Source: Psychrobacter sp. DAB_AL43B
GTDB taxonomy: Bacteria > Pseudomonadota > Gammaproteobacteria > Pseudomonadales > Moraxellaceae
Length of the DNA: 64,000 nucleotides
Direction: 5' to 3'
Assembly (NCBI RefSeq): GCF_900168255.1
Contig: NZ_LT799838.1
Coordinates: 806,001 to 870,000 of the forward strand
Made by a program: the position numbers and the translations under genes
Shown: positions 43,015-52,393 of the stretch, in pieces
Layout of the letters: each line of letters starts with the position of its first letter
How positions within the stretch are numbered: position 1 is the first letter of the stretch
The notes under the pieces: model-generated
What the model was told of the DNA's origin: nothing
Seen by the model: the letters and a program-made list of their open reading frames with translations, nothing else
Database searches by the model: none

Positions 43015-44160
43015 ATGAGAATTGCAGTATTTACCGGAACAAGAGCAGAGTACGGACTTTTGTATTGGCTGTTAAAAGATATACAAGCAGATCCAACTTT
43101 AGAGTTGCAATTACTTGTATCAGCTATGCATTTATCCCCTGAATTCGGTATGACTTACCAACAAATCGAATCAGATGGCTTTGTTATTACTGAAAAAGTT
43201 GAGATGCTACTTTCTTCAGACTCTGCAGTAGGTACTGCTAAAAGTATAGGGTTAGGAATTATTGGTTTTGCAGATGCTTTATTGCGTATGCAACCTGATG
43301 TATTGATTGTTTTAGGTGACCGTTTTGAAGCGCTAGCAGTTGCGCAGGCCGCTATGATTTTACGCATTCCTATTGCACATATTCATGGTGGAGAGATAAC
43401 GGAAGGTGCGTATGATGATGCCATCCGTCATGCTATTACCAAGCTAAGTTTATTGCATTTTACCTCAACCGAAACCCACCGTAATCGTGTTATCCAATTA
43501 GGGGAATCGCCTAGTCGGGTGCATAATGTTGGGGCGGTAGGATTGGATCATTTACAGCGCAGTGATTTAATGTCGATTAAAGCATTAGCAAGTTCTTTGA
43601 ATTTCAAGCTTAATCAGCCTTATGTTTTAGTTACTTATCACCCAGTAACTTTGGCTTCTGAGCCAACTAAAGAGTCTTTTTTAAACCTACTAAATGCACT
43701 TGAACAATTTCCTGAGTACCAAATTATATTAACCTACCCGAATGCTGATGATGGTGGTAGAGAGATTATTTCTGTGCTAGAAGCTTATGCCCAAAAACAG
43801 CCAAAACGTGTGTTGGCAGTACCTTCACTAGGTCAGCTACGTTACTTGAGTGCTGTAAAGTACGCTGCGGCTGTTGTAGGCAATTCTTCTAGTGGCATTA
43901 TTGAAGTTGCTTCTTTTAAAGTGCCAACAGTTAATATTGGTGAAAGACAGCGTGGACGAATGGCTGCCGAAAGTGTTTTTTCTTGTGCAGCAGATACAGA
44001 TTCTATTGTTACTACACTTAAAGCAGCATTAAATGCTGACCTGAGTCGGGTAGTGAATCCTTATGGAAAAGGTAATGCGAGTGGCGAAATTTTAGAGCAT
44101 TTGAAAGTGGCTAAATTGACTACAATAAAGACATTTTATGATTTGAAAGGAGACGGTTAG
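43015..44160 (+). CDS. LegG/NeuC-like hydrolysing UDP/GDP-sugar 2-epimerase
   Basis: 381 residues. VFTGTRAEYGLLYWLLKDIQ at the N-terminus, LGDRFEALA, HIHGGEITEGAYDDAIRH and VGNSSSGIIE are hallmarks of the hydrolysing 2-epimerase family. It would epimerise and release the nucleotide to give free 2,4-diacetamido-2,4,6-trideoxymannose for LegI. 1 nt between its ATG and the legC stop, so translation is coupled. Confidence 0.9.
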   Translation: MRIAVFTGTRAEYGLLYWLLKDIQADPTLELQLLVSAMHLSPEFGMTYQQIESDGFVITEKVEMLLSSDSAVGTAKSIGLGIIGFADALLRMQPDVLIVLGDRFEALAVAQAAMILRIPIAHIHGGEITEGAYDDAIRHAITKLSLLHFTSTETHRNRVIQLGESPSRVHNVGAVGLDHLQRSDLMSIKALASSLNFKLNQPYVLVTYHPVTLASEPTKESFLNLLNALEQFPEYQIILTYPNADDGGREIISVLEAYAQKQPKRVLAVPSLGQLRYLSAVKYAAAVVGNSSSGIIEVASFKVPTVNIGERQRGRMAAESVFSCAADTDSIVTTLKAALNADLSRVVNPYGKGNASGEILEHLKVAKLTTIKTFYDLKGDG

Positions 44161-44162
44161 TT

Positions 44163-45236
44163 ATGGTCAAAATTATTGCTGAAGCGGGTGTTAACCATAA
44201 TGGTAATAAAGATCTGGCTTTTAAATTGGTTGACGCTGCACATAGTGCGGGTGTTGACATTGTTAAGTTTCAAACATTTAAAGCCAAAAACTTAGTAACT
44301 AAAAGTGCTCAACAGTCAGAATATCAAACACGTAATACAGGTATTTCTGAATCACAATTCGAAATGCTTAGTCGCCTTGAACTGGACTATGATACCCATA
44401 AAGCTTTAGTTCATTACTGTAATAAGTTAGGTATTGAGTTCCTTTCTACAGCTTTTGATAAAGAGAGTCTACATTTTCTAGTAAATGATTTGAAATTGAA
44501 AACTTTAAAGATTCCATCAGGTGAATTGACTAACGCACCGTTTGTATTGGAACATGCACAAACAGGATGCGATCTAATTGTATCAACTGGTATGGCAAGT
44601 TTAGCAGAGGTTGAAGCTGCTCTAAGTGTCATTGCGTTTGGCCTGATCAATGCAAGCGATTCACAGCCTAATGAGCAAGCTTTTGCAGAGGCTTATGTGA
44701 GTGAAATAGGCCAAGCTGCATTAAAAGATAAAGTGACCATCTTGCATTGTACAACTGAATATCCAGCGCCAGTGAATGAGATTAATCTGAGCGCTATGAA
44801 TACCTTGAGGTCTACTTTTAAATTGACAGTTGGTTATTCAGACCACAGCGCTGGTATTACTATTCCTATAGCCGCAACAGCTCTAGGTGCCCAATTGATT
44901 GAAAAACACTTTACCTTAGATAAAACGATGCCAGGTCCTGATCATAAAGCTTCATTAGAACCTGGTGAGCTAACTGCTATGGTGCATGCCATTCGTGATG
45001 TTGAACAAGCTTTAGGTAATGGTATCAAAGGCCCACAACCTTCAGAAATAAAAAATAAACCAATAGCACGTAAAAGTTTAGTAGCAGCAGAAGTAGTTAA
45101 AGCAGGTGAGCAGTTTACTGAAAGTAATCTAACTATCAAGAGACCTGGAACTGGCGCCTCTCCTTATCTTTATTGGTCTTTGTTAGGTAAAATAGCTCAG
45201 CAAGATTATGTTGAAGGAGACGTTATTCATGTCTAA
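44163..45236 (+). CDS. LegI/NeuB-like nonulosonate synthase
   Basis: 357 residues. TIM-barrel NeuB domain (IIAEAGVNHNGNKDLA, KFQTFKAKNLVT, TVGYSDHSAGITIP, EKHFTLDKTMPGPDHKASLEP) plus a C-terminal antifreeze-like SAF domain (IARKSLVAAEVVKAGE). Condenses the six-carbon amino sugar with phosphoenolpyruvate into the nine-carbon acid, most likely legionaminic acid from the rest of the cassette. 2 nt after legG. Confidence 0.92.
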   Translation: MVKIIAEAGVNHNGNKDLAFKLVDAAHSAGVDIVKFQTFKAKNLVTKSAQQSEYQTRNTGISESQFEMLSRLELDYDTHKALVHYCNKLGIEFLSTAFDKESLHFLVNDLKLKTLKIPSGELTNAPFVLEHAQTGCDLIVSTGMASLAEVEAALSVIAFGLINASDSQPNEQAFAEAYVSEIGQAALKDKVTILHCTTEYPAPVNEINLSAMNTLRSTFKLTVGYSDHSAGITIPIAATALGAQLIEKHFTLDKTMPGPDHKASLEPGELTAMVHAIRDVEQALGNGIKGPQPSEIKNKPIARKSLVAAEVVKAGEQFTESNLTIKRPGTGASPYLYWSLLGKIAQQDYVEGDVIHV

Positions 45237-45867
45237 GCCATTAGTTATAATAGGCGCAGGTGGCCATGCTTCAGTTTTAACTGAAATACTACTGACTGAA
45301 GGACGTAAAATTATCGCTGTTGTTTCTCCAGAGATAATTATGGATAGTAGTCCACTTGCAGGTATGAATAGATTGATGACGGATGAAGCTTTATTAGCTA
45401 CTTATTCACCAGAACAAGTCGAACTAGTTAATGGCATGGGTGCAATCCCAGGTAATGATATGCATTTCCGACTGTTTAACTACTTTTCTGAGAAAGGCTA
45501 TCATTTTATATCTGTTATCTCACCTGACGCTATTGTTTCGAAATGCGCACGATTAGCTGACGGTGTGCAAATTATGGCCGGCGCAATTGTACAAACAAAT
45601 GCAAGTGTTAGTATGAATTGTATAGTCAATAGTGGGGCGATTATCGAGCATGATTGTTGCATAGGTGCTCATAACCATATTGCTCCTAATGCTACATTGA
45701 GTGGTGGTGTGATTACAGAGAATCAAGTACATGTAGGTACTGGAGCTAATGTAATACAAGGCATAAAAATTGATGAGCAAGCTATTATAGGCGCTGGCTG
45801 TACTATAGTTAGAGATGTACCTAAAAAGCAAGTCATTGTTCCTGCACGCAGCCGTATTCTTCGTTAG
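45229..45867 (+). CDS. NeuD/PglD-like sugar O/N-acetyltransferase
   Basis: 212 residues from ATG 45229, overlapping the legI stop by 8 nt. N-terminal Rossmann-like part (LVIIGAGGHASVLTEILL) and a C-terminal left-handed beta-helix of hexapeptide repeats (from about residue 100). Could be the LegH-type N-acetyltransferase of the pathway or a NeuD-type modifier; no other acetyltransferase lies in the cassette, which favours the LegH role. Confidence 0.82.
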   Translation: MSKPLVIIGAGGHASVLTEILLTEGRKIIAVVSPEIIMDSSPLAGMNRLMTDEALLATYSPEQVELVNGMGAIPGNDMHFRLFNYFSEKGYHFISVISPDAIVSKCARLADGVQIMAGAIVQTNASVSMNCIVNSGAIIEHDCCIGAHNHIAPNATLSGGVITENQVHVGTGANVIQGIKIDEQAIIGAGCTIVRDVPKKQVIVPARSRILR

Positions 45868-45877
45868 GAAAGAACTT

Positions 45878-46927
45878 ATGAATGATTGGAAAAATGTAGT
45901 TCTAAAACCTGAAGCAACTATTCGTGACGCAATGCGCACTATTGATGAAGCTGCCCTACGTATCGGATTGGTCTGTGATGATCAATATAGATTGCTCGGT
46001 ACTATAACTGATGGTGATATTCGTCGCGGTTTATTAGCAGCTACTGACATGTGCGACCCTGTCACTAAAGTAATGAATAAAATACCTACTGTTGTAAAAC
46101 CAACGGATACACGTCAGCAACGTATAGATATTATGGATAAGTATGATTTATTATCTTTACCTATAGTCGATGACGAAAACTGCTTGGTTGGTTTAGAGAC
46201 CTTACATCAAGTACTACAGCCAAAAAAACGTGATAACCCAGTGTTTATTATGGCTGGAGGTTTTGGTACACGTTTACGGCCCTTAACGGATCACTGCCCA
46301 AAACCTATGTTGCGTGTAGGTGATAAACCAATGCTTGAGCATTTAGTTAACCAATTTATTAGTTTTGGATTTCATGATTTTTATATATCTACGCATTATA
46401 TGCCGGAGCAGATTCGTGAGCACTTTGGCGATGGTAGCCAATGGGGTATAACAGTCAGTTATGTTCATGAAGATTCGCCACTAGGTACAGGTGGTGCTCT
46501 AGGGTTACTACCAAAAAATTTGTCTAATTTGCCTTTAATTATGATGAATGGTGATGTATTGACCAAAGTAGACTTTAAACATTTGCTTGAGCATCATGAA
46601 TCAAATGATTTTGATGCAACCATGTGCGTACGTGAACTTGAGCATAAGGTATCTTTTGGAGTGGTAGAAAGTCAGGACGATCTGATTACTGATATGATCG
46701 AGAAACCTACTTACCGCTATCATATTAATACTGGTATATACGTTTTAAGTCCTGACTGTGTAGCTGCTGTACAGCCAAATGAAAAGATAGATCTGCCTAC
46801 ATTGTTAGCACAAAGAATGGAACAAAGTAAGAGAGTAGGTATTTACACAAGCTATGATTATTGGTTAGATATAGGTCAAATGGATGACTACCAAAAAGCC
46901 CAACAAGATATTAAAGGCTTCTTATAA
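45878..46927 (+). CDS. ptmE: PtmE-like CBS-domain sugar nucleotidyltransferase
   Basis: 349 residues from ATG 45878 (TTAGGAAAG upstream). Two CBS domains (about 1-115) precede a nucleotidyltransferase domain with MAGGFGTRLRPLTDHCPKPM and VHEDSPLGTGGALGL. This architecture is that of Campylobacter PtmE, which makes GDP-glucosamine for the GDP-linked legionaminic pathway. Its presence is the main reason for calling the cassette legionaminic rather than sialic or pseudaminic. The stop overlaps the next ATG (TAATG). Confidence 0.88.
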   Translation: MNDWKNVVLKPEATIRDAMRTIDEAALRIGLVCDDQYRLLGTITDGDIRRGLLAATDMCDPVTKVMNKIPTVVKPTDTRQQRIDIMDKYDLLSLPIVDDENCLVGLETLHQVLQPKKRDNPVFIMAGGFGTRLRPLTDHCPKPMLRVGDKPMLEHLVNQFISFGFHDFYISTHYMPEQIREHFGDGSQWGITVSYVHEDSPLGTGGALGLLPKNLSNLPLIMMNGDVLTKVDFKHLLEHHESNDFDATMCVRELEHKVSFGVVESQDDLITDMIEKPTYRYHINTGIYVLSPDCVAAVQPNEKIDLPTLLAQRMEQSKRVGIYTSYDYWLDIGQMDDYQKAQQDIKGFL

Positions 46928-47613
46928 TGAATATAGCTATTATTCCTGCTAGAGGTGGTAGCAAGCGTTTGCCAGGTAAGAATATAAAAGACTTAGCTGG
47001 TAAACCAATGATCGCATGGACTATAGAAGCGGCATTAGATAGTGGTGTATTTGATTACGTGTTTGTCAGCACAGATAGTGAAGATATTGCCATAATATCT
47101 AAAGACTTTGGTGCTGAAGTTCCATTTTTAAGACCTGATGAGATTTCTACAGATATAGCTACAACTAATGATGTGGTCACTCATTTAGTTGAATGGTTTG
47201 AAGAAGAATATAATAGAGAAGTTATTACAGTAGCAATTCTCCAGCCTACCTCACCGTTAAGAAATGCTCAGCATATTCAAGAAGCTTTTAAAGTAATGAA
47301 AGACATGCATGCAAAAGCAGTTATATCTGTCTGTGAGCTTGAACATCCTATCCAATTTTGTAACAAATTAGACTTAGATGGATCGATGAATGGATTTATA
47401 GATTCGAAAAATATTAAAAGAACGCAAGATCTAGAACCTTACTATAGATTAAATGGTGCTATATATCTTTTTGGACGTAGCTATGTAAACAGCTTAAAAA
47501 GTCTTTATAGTAAGGGAACTTATTCTTATATAATGGATTCTTCTGCATCTATAGATATTGATACAAAGGAAGATTTTAAATTAGCCGAATTTTTTAAGAC
47601 AAATGGAGTTTAA
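46927..47613 (+). CDS. LegF/NeuA-like CMP-nonulosonate cytidylyltransferase
   Basis: 228 residues. IIPARGGSKRLPGKNIKDLAG at the N-terminus is the CTP-binding loop of the NeuA/PseF/LegF family. Later landmarks are LQPTSPLRNAQHI and YYRLNGAIYLF. It activates the nonulosonic acid with CTP to give the CMP-sugar donor for the GT52-like transferase. It overlaps ptmE by one base. Confidence 0.92.
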   Translation: MNIAIIPARGGSKRLPGKNIKDLAGKPMIAWTIEAALDSGVFDYVFVSTDSEDIAIISKDFGAEVPFLRPDEISTDIATTNDVVTHLVEWFEEEYNREVITVAILQPTSPLRNAQHIQEAFKVMKDMHAKAVISVCELEHPIQFCNKLDLDGSMNGFIDSKNIKRTQDLEPYYRLNGAIYLFGRSYVNSLKSLYSKGTYSYIMDSSASIDIDTKEDFKLAEFFKTNGV

Positions 47614-47614
47614 A

Positions 47615-48712
47615 ATGAATTTTTGCACTAAATGCGTAATGCCAGACACAAGACCGGGAATTCAATTTGATGCTGACGGAGTATGCTCAGGCTGTCAAAG
47701 TTTTGAAAAACGTAAAGGAATTGATTTTGACAAGCGTTTCGACGAGCTAAAACTGTTATGTGATAAATATCGTGGGATGAATGGCGCAGATGGTTATGAC
47801 TGTATGGTTGCTGTTAGCGGTGGCAAAGACAGCCATTTTCAAGTGTATATCATGAAAGAAATAATGGGTATGAATCCCTTGCTAGTATCCGTAGAAGACA
47901 ACTTCCCTATGACTGATGCTGGTATTCATAACTTAAAGAATATATCGGAAGCTTTCGGTTGCGATATCATAAGTATTAAACCAAATATAAAAGCTCAGAA
48001 AAAGATAATGAAATATACTTTTGAAAAATATGGAAAACCAACTTATTTTTTAGACCGCTATATTTATACATATCCATTACATATGGCTGAAAAGTTCAAC
48101 ACACCGTTGCTAGTATATGGCGAAAATATTAGCTATGAATATGGTGGCGACTTTGCTGAAGATACTTATTCTGCAAAAAATCAAATTAAAAACGGTGTGG
48201 CCTCTGGTATAACCAAAGAAGAATTGTTAATAGATGGTGTGACCTCAAAGGATTTAAACTTCTTTAATCCGCCTAATGATAAAATTTTAGATAAACTTGA
48301 TCCTATTTACCTAGGTTACTTTTTAAGTTGGAATAGTTTTAGCAACTATAATTTAGCAAAAAGTAGAGGGTTTCACGATTTGACCCATGAATGGAACAGA
48401 ACCCACCATATTGAGCAGTTTGACCAAATTGAGTCACCAGCTTACTTAGTACATCCATGGTTAAAATATCCTAAGTTTGGTCACGCAGCAGCCACAGATT
48501 ATGCTTCAAGAATGATTCGCTATGGAATGTTAAGTAGAGATGAAGCAGTTGATTTAGTAAAAAAACATGATCATGCGCTTGATCCTAGAACAGTAAAAGA
48601 GTTCTGCGATTTTCTAGGTTATAAAGAACAAGAATTTTGGTCAATTATTGATGGTTTGTATAATGAAGATATCTTTGAAAAGCAAGCTTATTCTGGTTGG
48701 AAGTTAAAGTAA
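47615..48712 (+). CDS. N-acetyl sugar amidotransferase (PseA/PtmG/WbpG type)
   Basis: 365 residues from ATG 47615 (GGAG upstream). Zinc-binding CTKCVMPDTRPG and CSGC motifs, then an ATP-pyrophosphatase loop VAVSGGKDSHFQ. The family converts an N-acetyl group on a nonulosonic acid or hexosamine to an acetamidino group. In this context it is likely the PtmG-like enzyme giving a 5-acetamidino legionaminic derivative. No separate amidotransferase partner (HisH/HisF-like) is seen in the locus. Confidence 0.87.
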   Translation: MNFCTKCVMPDTRPGIQFDADGVCSGCQSFEKRKGIDFDKRFDELKLLCDKYRGMNGADGYDCMVAVSGGKDSHFQVYIMKEIMGMNPLLVSVEDNFPMTDAGIHNLKNISEAFGCDIISIKPNIKAQKKIMKYTFEKYGKPTYFLDRYIYTYPLHMAEKFNTPLLVYGENISYEYGGDFAEDTYSAKNQIKNGVASGITKEELLIDGVTSKDLNFFNPPNDKILDKLDPIYLGYFLSWNSFSNYNLAKSRGFHDLTHEWNRTHHIEQFDQIESPAYLVHPWLKYPKFGHAAATDYASRMIRYGMLSRDEAVDLVKKHDHALDPRTVKEFCDFLGYKEQEFWSIIDGLYNEDIFEKQAYSGWKLK

Positions 48713-48894
48713 TTAAAATATATAGCTTATTATTTATAGAGTTAAAGTTTATTGAGATCTGAACTTGGCACTTACACCGTTTGTCTTCAAATAACTTTAG
48801 ATTGAAAGTACCTAATTTATTTATTATGAGCAGGTTTTTTAATATAATAGTGTCGAAAAATAGAAGTTTATTTTTAAGTTGATATTAAAAATAA

Positions 48895-49022
48895 GCGATC
48901 TTCGATTCGATCATTACTGCTTGGGTAAATTTTTCTAAGCTTCTAAAGTACACAGCAAGCGAGTGCAATTCTTCCTAGCGGAATATTGTTTTTAATATAC
49001 CTTTTCTGTTTTTAACTGACTG
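48895..49022 (+). repeat. Dispersed palindromic repeat, degenerate copy G
   Basis: Shows TGCTTGGGTAAATTTTTC, CACAGCAAGCGAGTG and the right-hand TTTTTAATATACCTTTTCTG segment in the same order as copy D at 57844. Much eroded. It lies in the 542-bp gap between the amidotransferase and the GT52-like gene. Confidence 0.45.
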
Positions 49023-49173
49023 TATATCGAGTTGTAAAATTAGTTAAGATATTTGCGTTATCGGCAATTTACATGTTGTCAAAAGTAATTTTAGCTATTT
49101 GCAGTTCCCTTATGTCATTATTGAATAACCTTTAATCAACAAATATTTTTTAAAAATTTCTGTTAATGAGGTG

Positions 49174-49232
49174 AAAATATATTATTATGTAATAATTATG
49201 TTATACATAATTATTACATAATAATATATTTT
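49174..49232. repeat. Perfect 26-bp inverted repeat just upstream of the GT52-like gene
   Basis: Left arm 49174-49199 (AAAATATATTATTATGTAAT...) and exact complement at 49207-49232, 7-nt loop. The second arm ends 22 nt before the next start codon. It is AT-only apart from one G-C pair and the loop. It could form a long hairpin in the 5' leader or a cruciform; role unknown. Confidence 0.85.
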
Positions 49233-49254
49233 AACTTACTGATAGTTGTAAATT

Positions 49255-50220
49255 ATGGATAGTAACAGAAAAACCCCAAGAAGCTTGATTATGTGTGTGA
49301 CACCATTACAAATGATAATAGCTGAGAAAGTTATAGAACTGAACATAGATAAAGATTTCGACTTGATTGTTATAGCTCTAAGTCATAATGATAAGTATAC
49401 ACATTACTATAATAGATTAAATAAGAAATGTTTAGATAGTATATATTATATTTCCGAAACTGGTCTAAAGGGTTTTTTTGGTTATACTAAAAAAATAAAA
49501 GAAAGTAATTTAAATAAAGATTATCAGGAAATATACTTAGCAAGTATAGATTCTAGGCATTTTCAATATATTATTTCCAAAAATTCTTTAGCTCAAATTT
49601 ATACTTTCGACGATGGCTTAGCTAATATTATTAGTAATGATATTTATTATTCTGATATAGAACCGAACATATGGAAGAAGGCTATATGGTATCTTCTAGG
49701 AATAAGGTATTATATGAAGGACATAAAGAAATTATCGATAATGCACTATACAATATATGAAGATATTCCTAATATTATAGGCAATACTAAGTTAATTAAA
49801 CTTTATGAAGAAGAGGAAGAAGCTGTACATACAAATACATCAGTGAAGATATATTTAGGACAGCCACTATTAGAGCTTTCTAATAAAATCGATAATAGTT
49901 ATGTAGAAGATGTTTTGAATAAAATTAAAATAGACTTTTATTATCCGCATCCTAGAGAAAAAGAAATCCCTTTAGGCGATTTTGATATCATTGACAGTAT
50001 GTTGGTTTTTGAAGATTACATTATAGAGTATTTAAAGTGTAATCCAAAAGTAAGTGTTGAGGTTTATAGTTTTATCAGTACTGCTATTTTAAATATATCT
50101 CATTTAAATCGTGTAAGCGCAAAATATATTTACAATTCTTATTTGTATGATAGTTACAAAGAGTTTTATGACTTTATAGAAAAAGAACTTAAAATAGATT
50201 ATATTGATTTGAATGTTTAA
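49255..50220 (+). CDS. GT52-family sialyltransferase-like glycosyltransferase
   Basis: 321 residues. N-terminal LIMCVTPLQMIIAEKVI, the FDDGLAN motif at 118-124, YLGQPLLE near 200 and YYPHPRE at 229-235 match the GT52 sialyltransferase plan, in which the HP motif binds CMP. It would transfer the CMP-activated legionaminic-like sugar onto the growing repeat unit. Strongly AT-rich coding sequence, unlike the flanking housekeeping genes. No good ribosome binding site; a 26-bp inverted repeat lies just upstream, so expression may be specially controlled. Confidence 0.8.
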   Translation: MDSNRKTPRSLIMCVTPLQMIIAEKVIELNIDKDFDLIVIALSHNDKYTHYYNRLNKKCLDSIYYISETGLKGFFGYTKKIKESNLNKDYQEIYLASIDSRHFQYIISKNSLAQIYTFDDGLANIISNDIYYSDIEPNIWKKAIWYLLGIRYYMKDIKKLSIMHYTIYEDIPNIIGNTKLIKLYEEEEEAVHTNTSVKIYLGQPLLELSNKIDNSYVEDVLNKIKIDFYYPHPREKEIPLGDFDIIDSMLVFEDYIIEYLKCNPKVSVEVYSFISTAILNISHLNRVSAKYIYNSYLYDSYKEFYDFIEKELKIDYIDLNV

Positions 50221-50297
50221 TATATTAAGTTTGTTCATCGCCTGCATTTAGATTAATTTTTAGAATTTCCATATATAAAATTTTGTAGAATATAATC

Positions 50298-51368
50298 ATG
50301 AAAAAAATATGTTTTTTAATTGGTAATCTTAATAATTCTGGAGGTACCGAGAGAGTAACAACTCTTATCGCCAATGAATTAGCAAAAATGAATTATAATA
50401 TTTTTATTATTAGCTTCAAAGGCGATAAAGAGCCCTTTTTTGAGTTAGATGATAGTATCAAAATCTATTCTTTATATTCCGATAGTATTTCCTTTAAAAC
50501 TAATTTTTTTGGTGTAATTTGGAAGCTGAGAAGTTTTATTAAAAATAATAAGGTTGATACATTGATTGTGGTAGATAGTATATCTTGCATTTTTAGTGTA
50601 CCTGCACTTTATAGGTTAAAAATAAACCATATTTGCTGGGAACATTTTAATTTCAATATTAATCTTGGTGTAAGGTCAAGAGATTTAGGACGAAAATTAG
50701 CTGCTAGATATTGTGATTATATCATTACGCTTACTCAAAGGGACAAAGAACTATGGGAACAGGGGCTAAAAAATATTCAAGCCAAACTTGTCCCGATTGC
50801 AAACCCTACTCCTTATGAAAATACCAATCATATACCTAGTTTAGAATATAAGACCGTCCTTGCTATGGGTCGTCTAACGTACCAGAAAGGTTTTGATTTA
50901 TTAATAGACGCTTGGGCTGTAGTTTGTAAAACTAATCTTGATTGGACATTGCGTATAGTAGGAAGTGGTGAAGATGAGGAAAACCTAAAGCAACAAGCTA
51001 AAAATTTTAGTATTGAAGATAGAGTTAATTTTGTGCCCGCAACTAAAAACGTTGAGACACATTACACAACAAGCTCATTTTATTGCCTAAGTTCACGCTT
51101 TGAAGGTCTTCCGATGGTATTATTAGAAGCGCAAGCTTTTGGTTTGCCTATAGTTGCATTTGATTGCGATACAGGACCAAGCGAATTAGTAAATTCAAAA
51201 AATGGAATGTTAGTAGAGAAAGAAAATATACAGCAATTATCAACGGCTTTAATTGCATTAATGAATAATAGTAAATTACAGTATTTGAAAAAAGTAAATA
51301 ATACAGTTTCCACAAATAAAAACTTTACTGTGAAGAATCAAATTGGTCTATGGTTAGATATCCTATGA
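50298..51368 (+). CDS. Glycosyltransferase family 4
   Basis: 356 residues, GT-B fold. N-terminal GGTERVTTLIANELAK, middle VLAMGRLTYQKGFDLLIDAW, and the C-terminal donor-binding SSRFEGLPMVLLEAQAFGLPIVAFD with an EGLP...E motif. It adds one sugar of the capsule repeat unit; donor unknown. AT-rich. Its stop overlaps the next start (ATGA). Confidence 0.85.
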   Translation: MKKICFLIGNLNNSGGTERVTTLIANELAKMNYNIFIISFKGDKEPFFELDDSIKIYSLYSDSISFKTNFFGVIWKLRSFIKNNKVDTLIVVDSISCIFSVPALYRLKINHICWEHFNFNINLGVRSRDLGRKLAARYCDYIITLTQRDKELWEQGLKNIQAKLVPIANPTPYENTNHIPSLEYKTVLAMGRLTYQKGFDLLIDAWAVVCKTNLDWTLRIVGSGEDEENLKQQAKNFSIEDRVNFVPATKNVETHYTTSSFYCLSSRFEGLPMVLLEAQAFGLPIVAFDCDTGPSELVNSKNGMLVEKENIQQLSTALIALMNNSKLQYLKKVNNTVSTNKNFTVKNQIGLWLDIL

Positions 51369-52393
51369 TTAATATAAAATTCACGTATAAAAAATTTTTT
51401 TACTGGACGTTTGTAGCTCTTGTAGGTTCAATGTATGTAATTTCTCTTTCCAATATGCCAAATGAATGGTTTCGTGATAGAGATAACTATCTAATTTATG
51501 CAAATTATCCAGAATCAATAATTGATCTATATGAAAATAAATTTATATTAATAGTGAATGAACCTTTTTTTCTATATTCAAATATCTGGCTAGGAAAAAT
51601 ATTTGAAAATGATTTCATTCCTAATTTTTTTGTATATTTCATCACTACTGTATTTATTTTTTTTATAGGATATAATGCAAAGAGTACAATTGGTTTTATT
51701 TTTGGACTGGTTTTATCTATTCTTATACCTTATATTCTTCAAGCGGAGTTAGTTGCTTTACGTCAAGGTTTGGCTACGGCTTTATTTATACCATTCTTTT
51801 TCTTAGTAAAAGATGATAAGAAAATTTTGGTTATTCTATTAGTCTGTGCTTTTTTTCATTCTATATTTTTCTTATTTTTTTTGTTCTATTTTTTAAATTT
51901 TTTTGTTTTAAGTAGGTTCAGTATAAGAAAAAAATTAATTATAAATTCTGTTTTTATGATGATTTTATCCCTTATAGGTATAGTTGTTGCTAAGTATCTT
52001 GGTCTCAGACAGGGTTCTGAATATATGGGAGTTGAAGGCGATGTTGGTGGTGGCGCTTTCCTATTGTTTGCTTTTGTGTTCGTATATGTATATGCATATG
52101 GAAATAAAGATAATAAGAGGCTTTATGAGTTTGTTATGATCGGGTTGACGATATTTCTTACCTCTTACTTTTTATCTCCTGTTTCAGGCAGGCTTTTTAA
52201 TACAGTAGCCCCTTTTCTTGTTTTCTTATTAGTTAGTAAAAATAGAACTATTGATTATATATTTATTAGTTTTTTGTCTGTTGTTTTTTTAGCCTTATTC
52301 CTAAGTGGTTCCTATTATGAACTTTTAGCGGTTTCTGAGTTATTGATACCAGAATACTTTATGAAATATTTGCAAAGTCTGTTTAGTTTATGA
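51365..52393 (+). CDS. wzy: Wzy-like polysaccharide polymerase (EpsG family)
   Basis: 342 residues from ATG 51365, which overlaps the preceding stop (ATGA). About ten hydrophobic segments and a large loop with WFRDRDNYLIYANYPES, similar to EpsG/Wzy polymerases; LRQGLATALFIPFF is also family-like. It should join flipped repeat units in the periplasm. Among the most AT-rich genes of the window. Only weak sequence conservation is expected for Wzy, so the call rests on topology and context. Confidence 0.8.
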   Translation: MINIKFTYKKFFYWTFVALVGSMYVISLSNMPNEWFRDRDNYLIYANYPESIIDLYENKFILIVNEPFFLYSNIWLGKIFENDFIPNFFVYFITTVFIFFIGYNAKSTIGFIFGLVLSILIPYILQAELVALRQGLATALFIPFFFLVKDDKKILVILLVCAFFHSIFFLFFLFYFLNFFVLSRFSIRKKLIINSVFMMILSLIGIVVAKYLGLRQGSEYMGVEGDVGGGAFLLFAFVFVYVYAYGNKDNKRLYEFVMIGLTIFLTSYFLSPVSGRLFNTVAPFLVFLLVSKNRTIDYIFISFLSVVFLALFLSGSYYELLAVSELLIPEYFMKYLQSLFSL

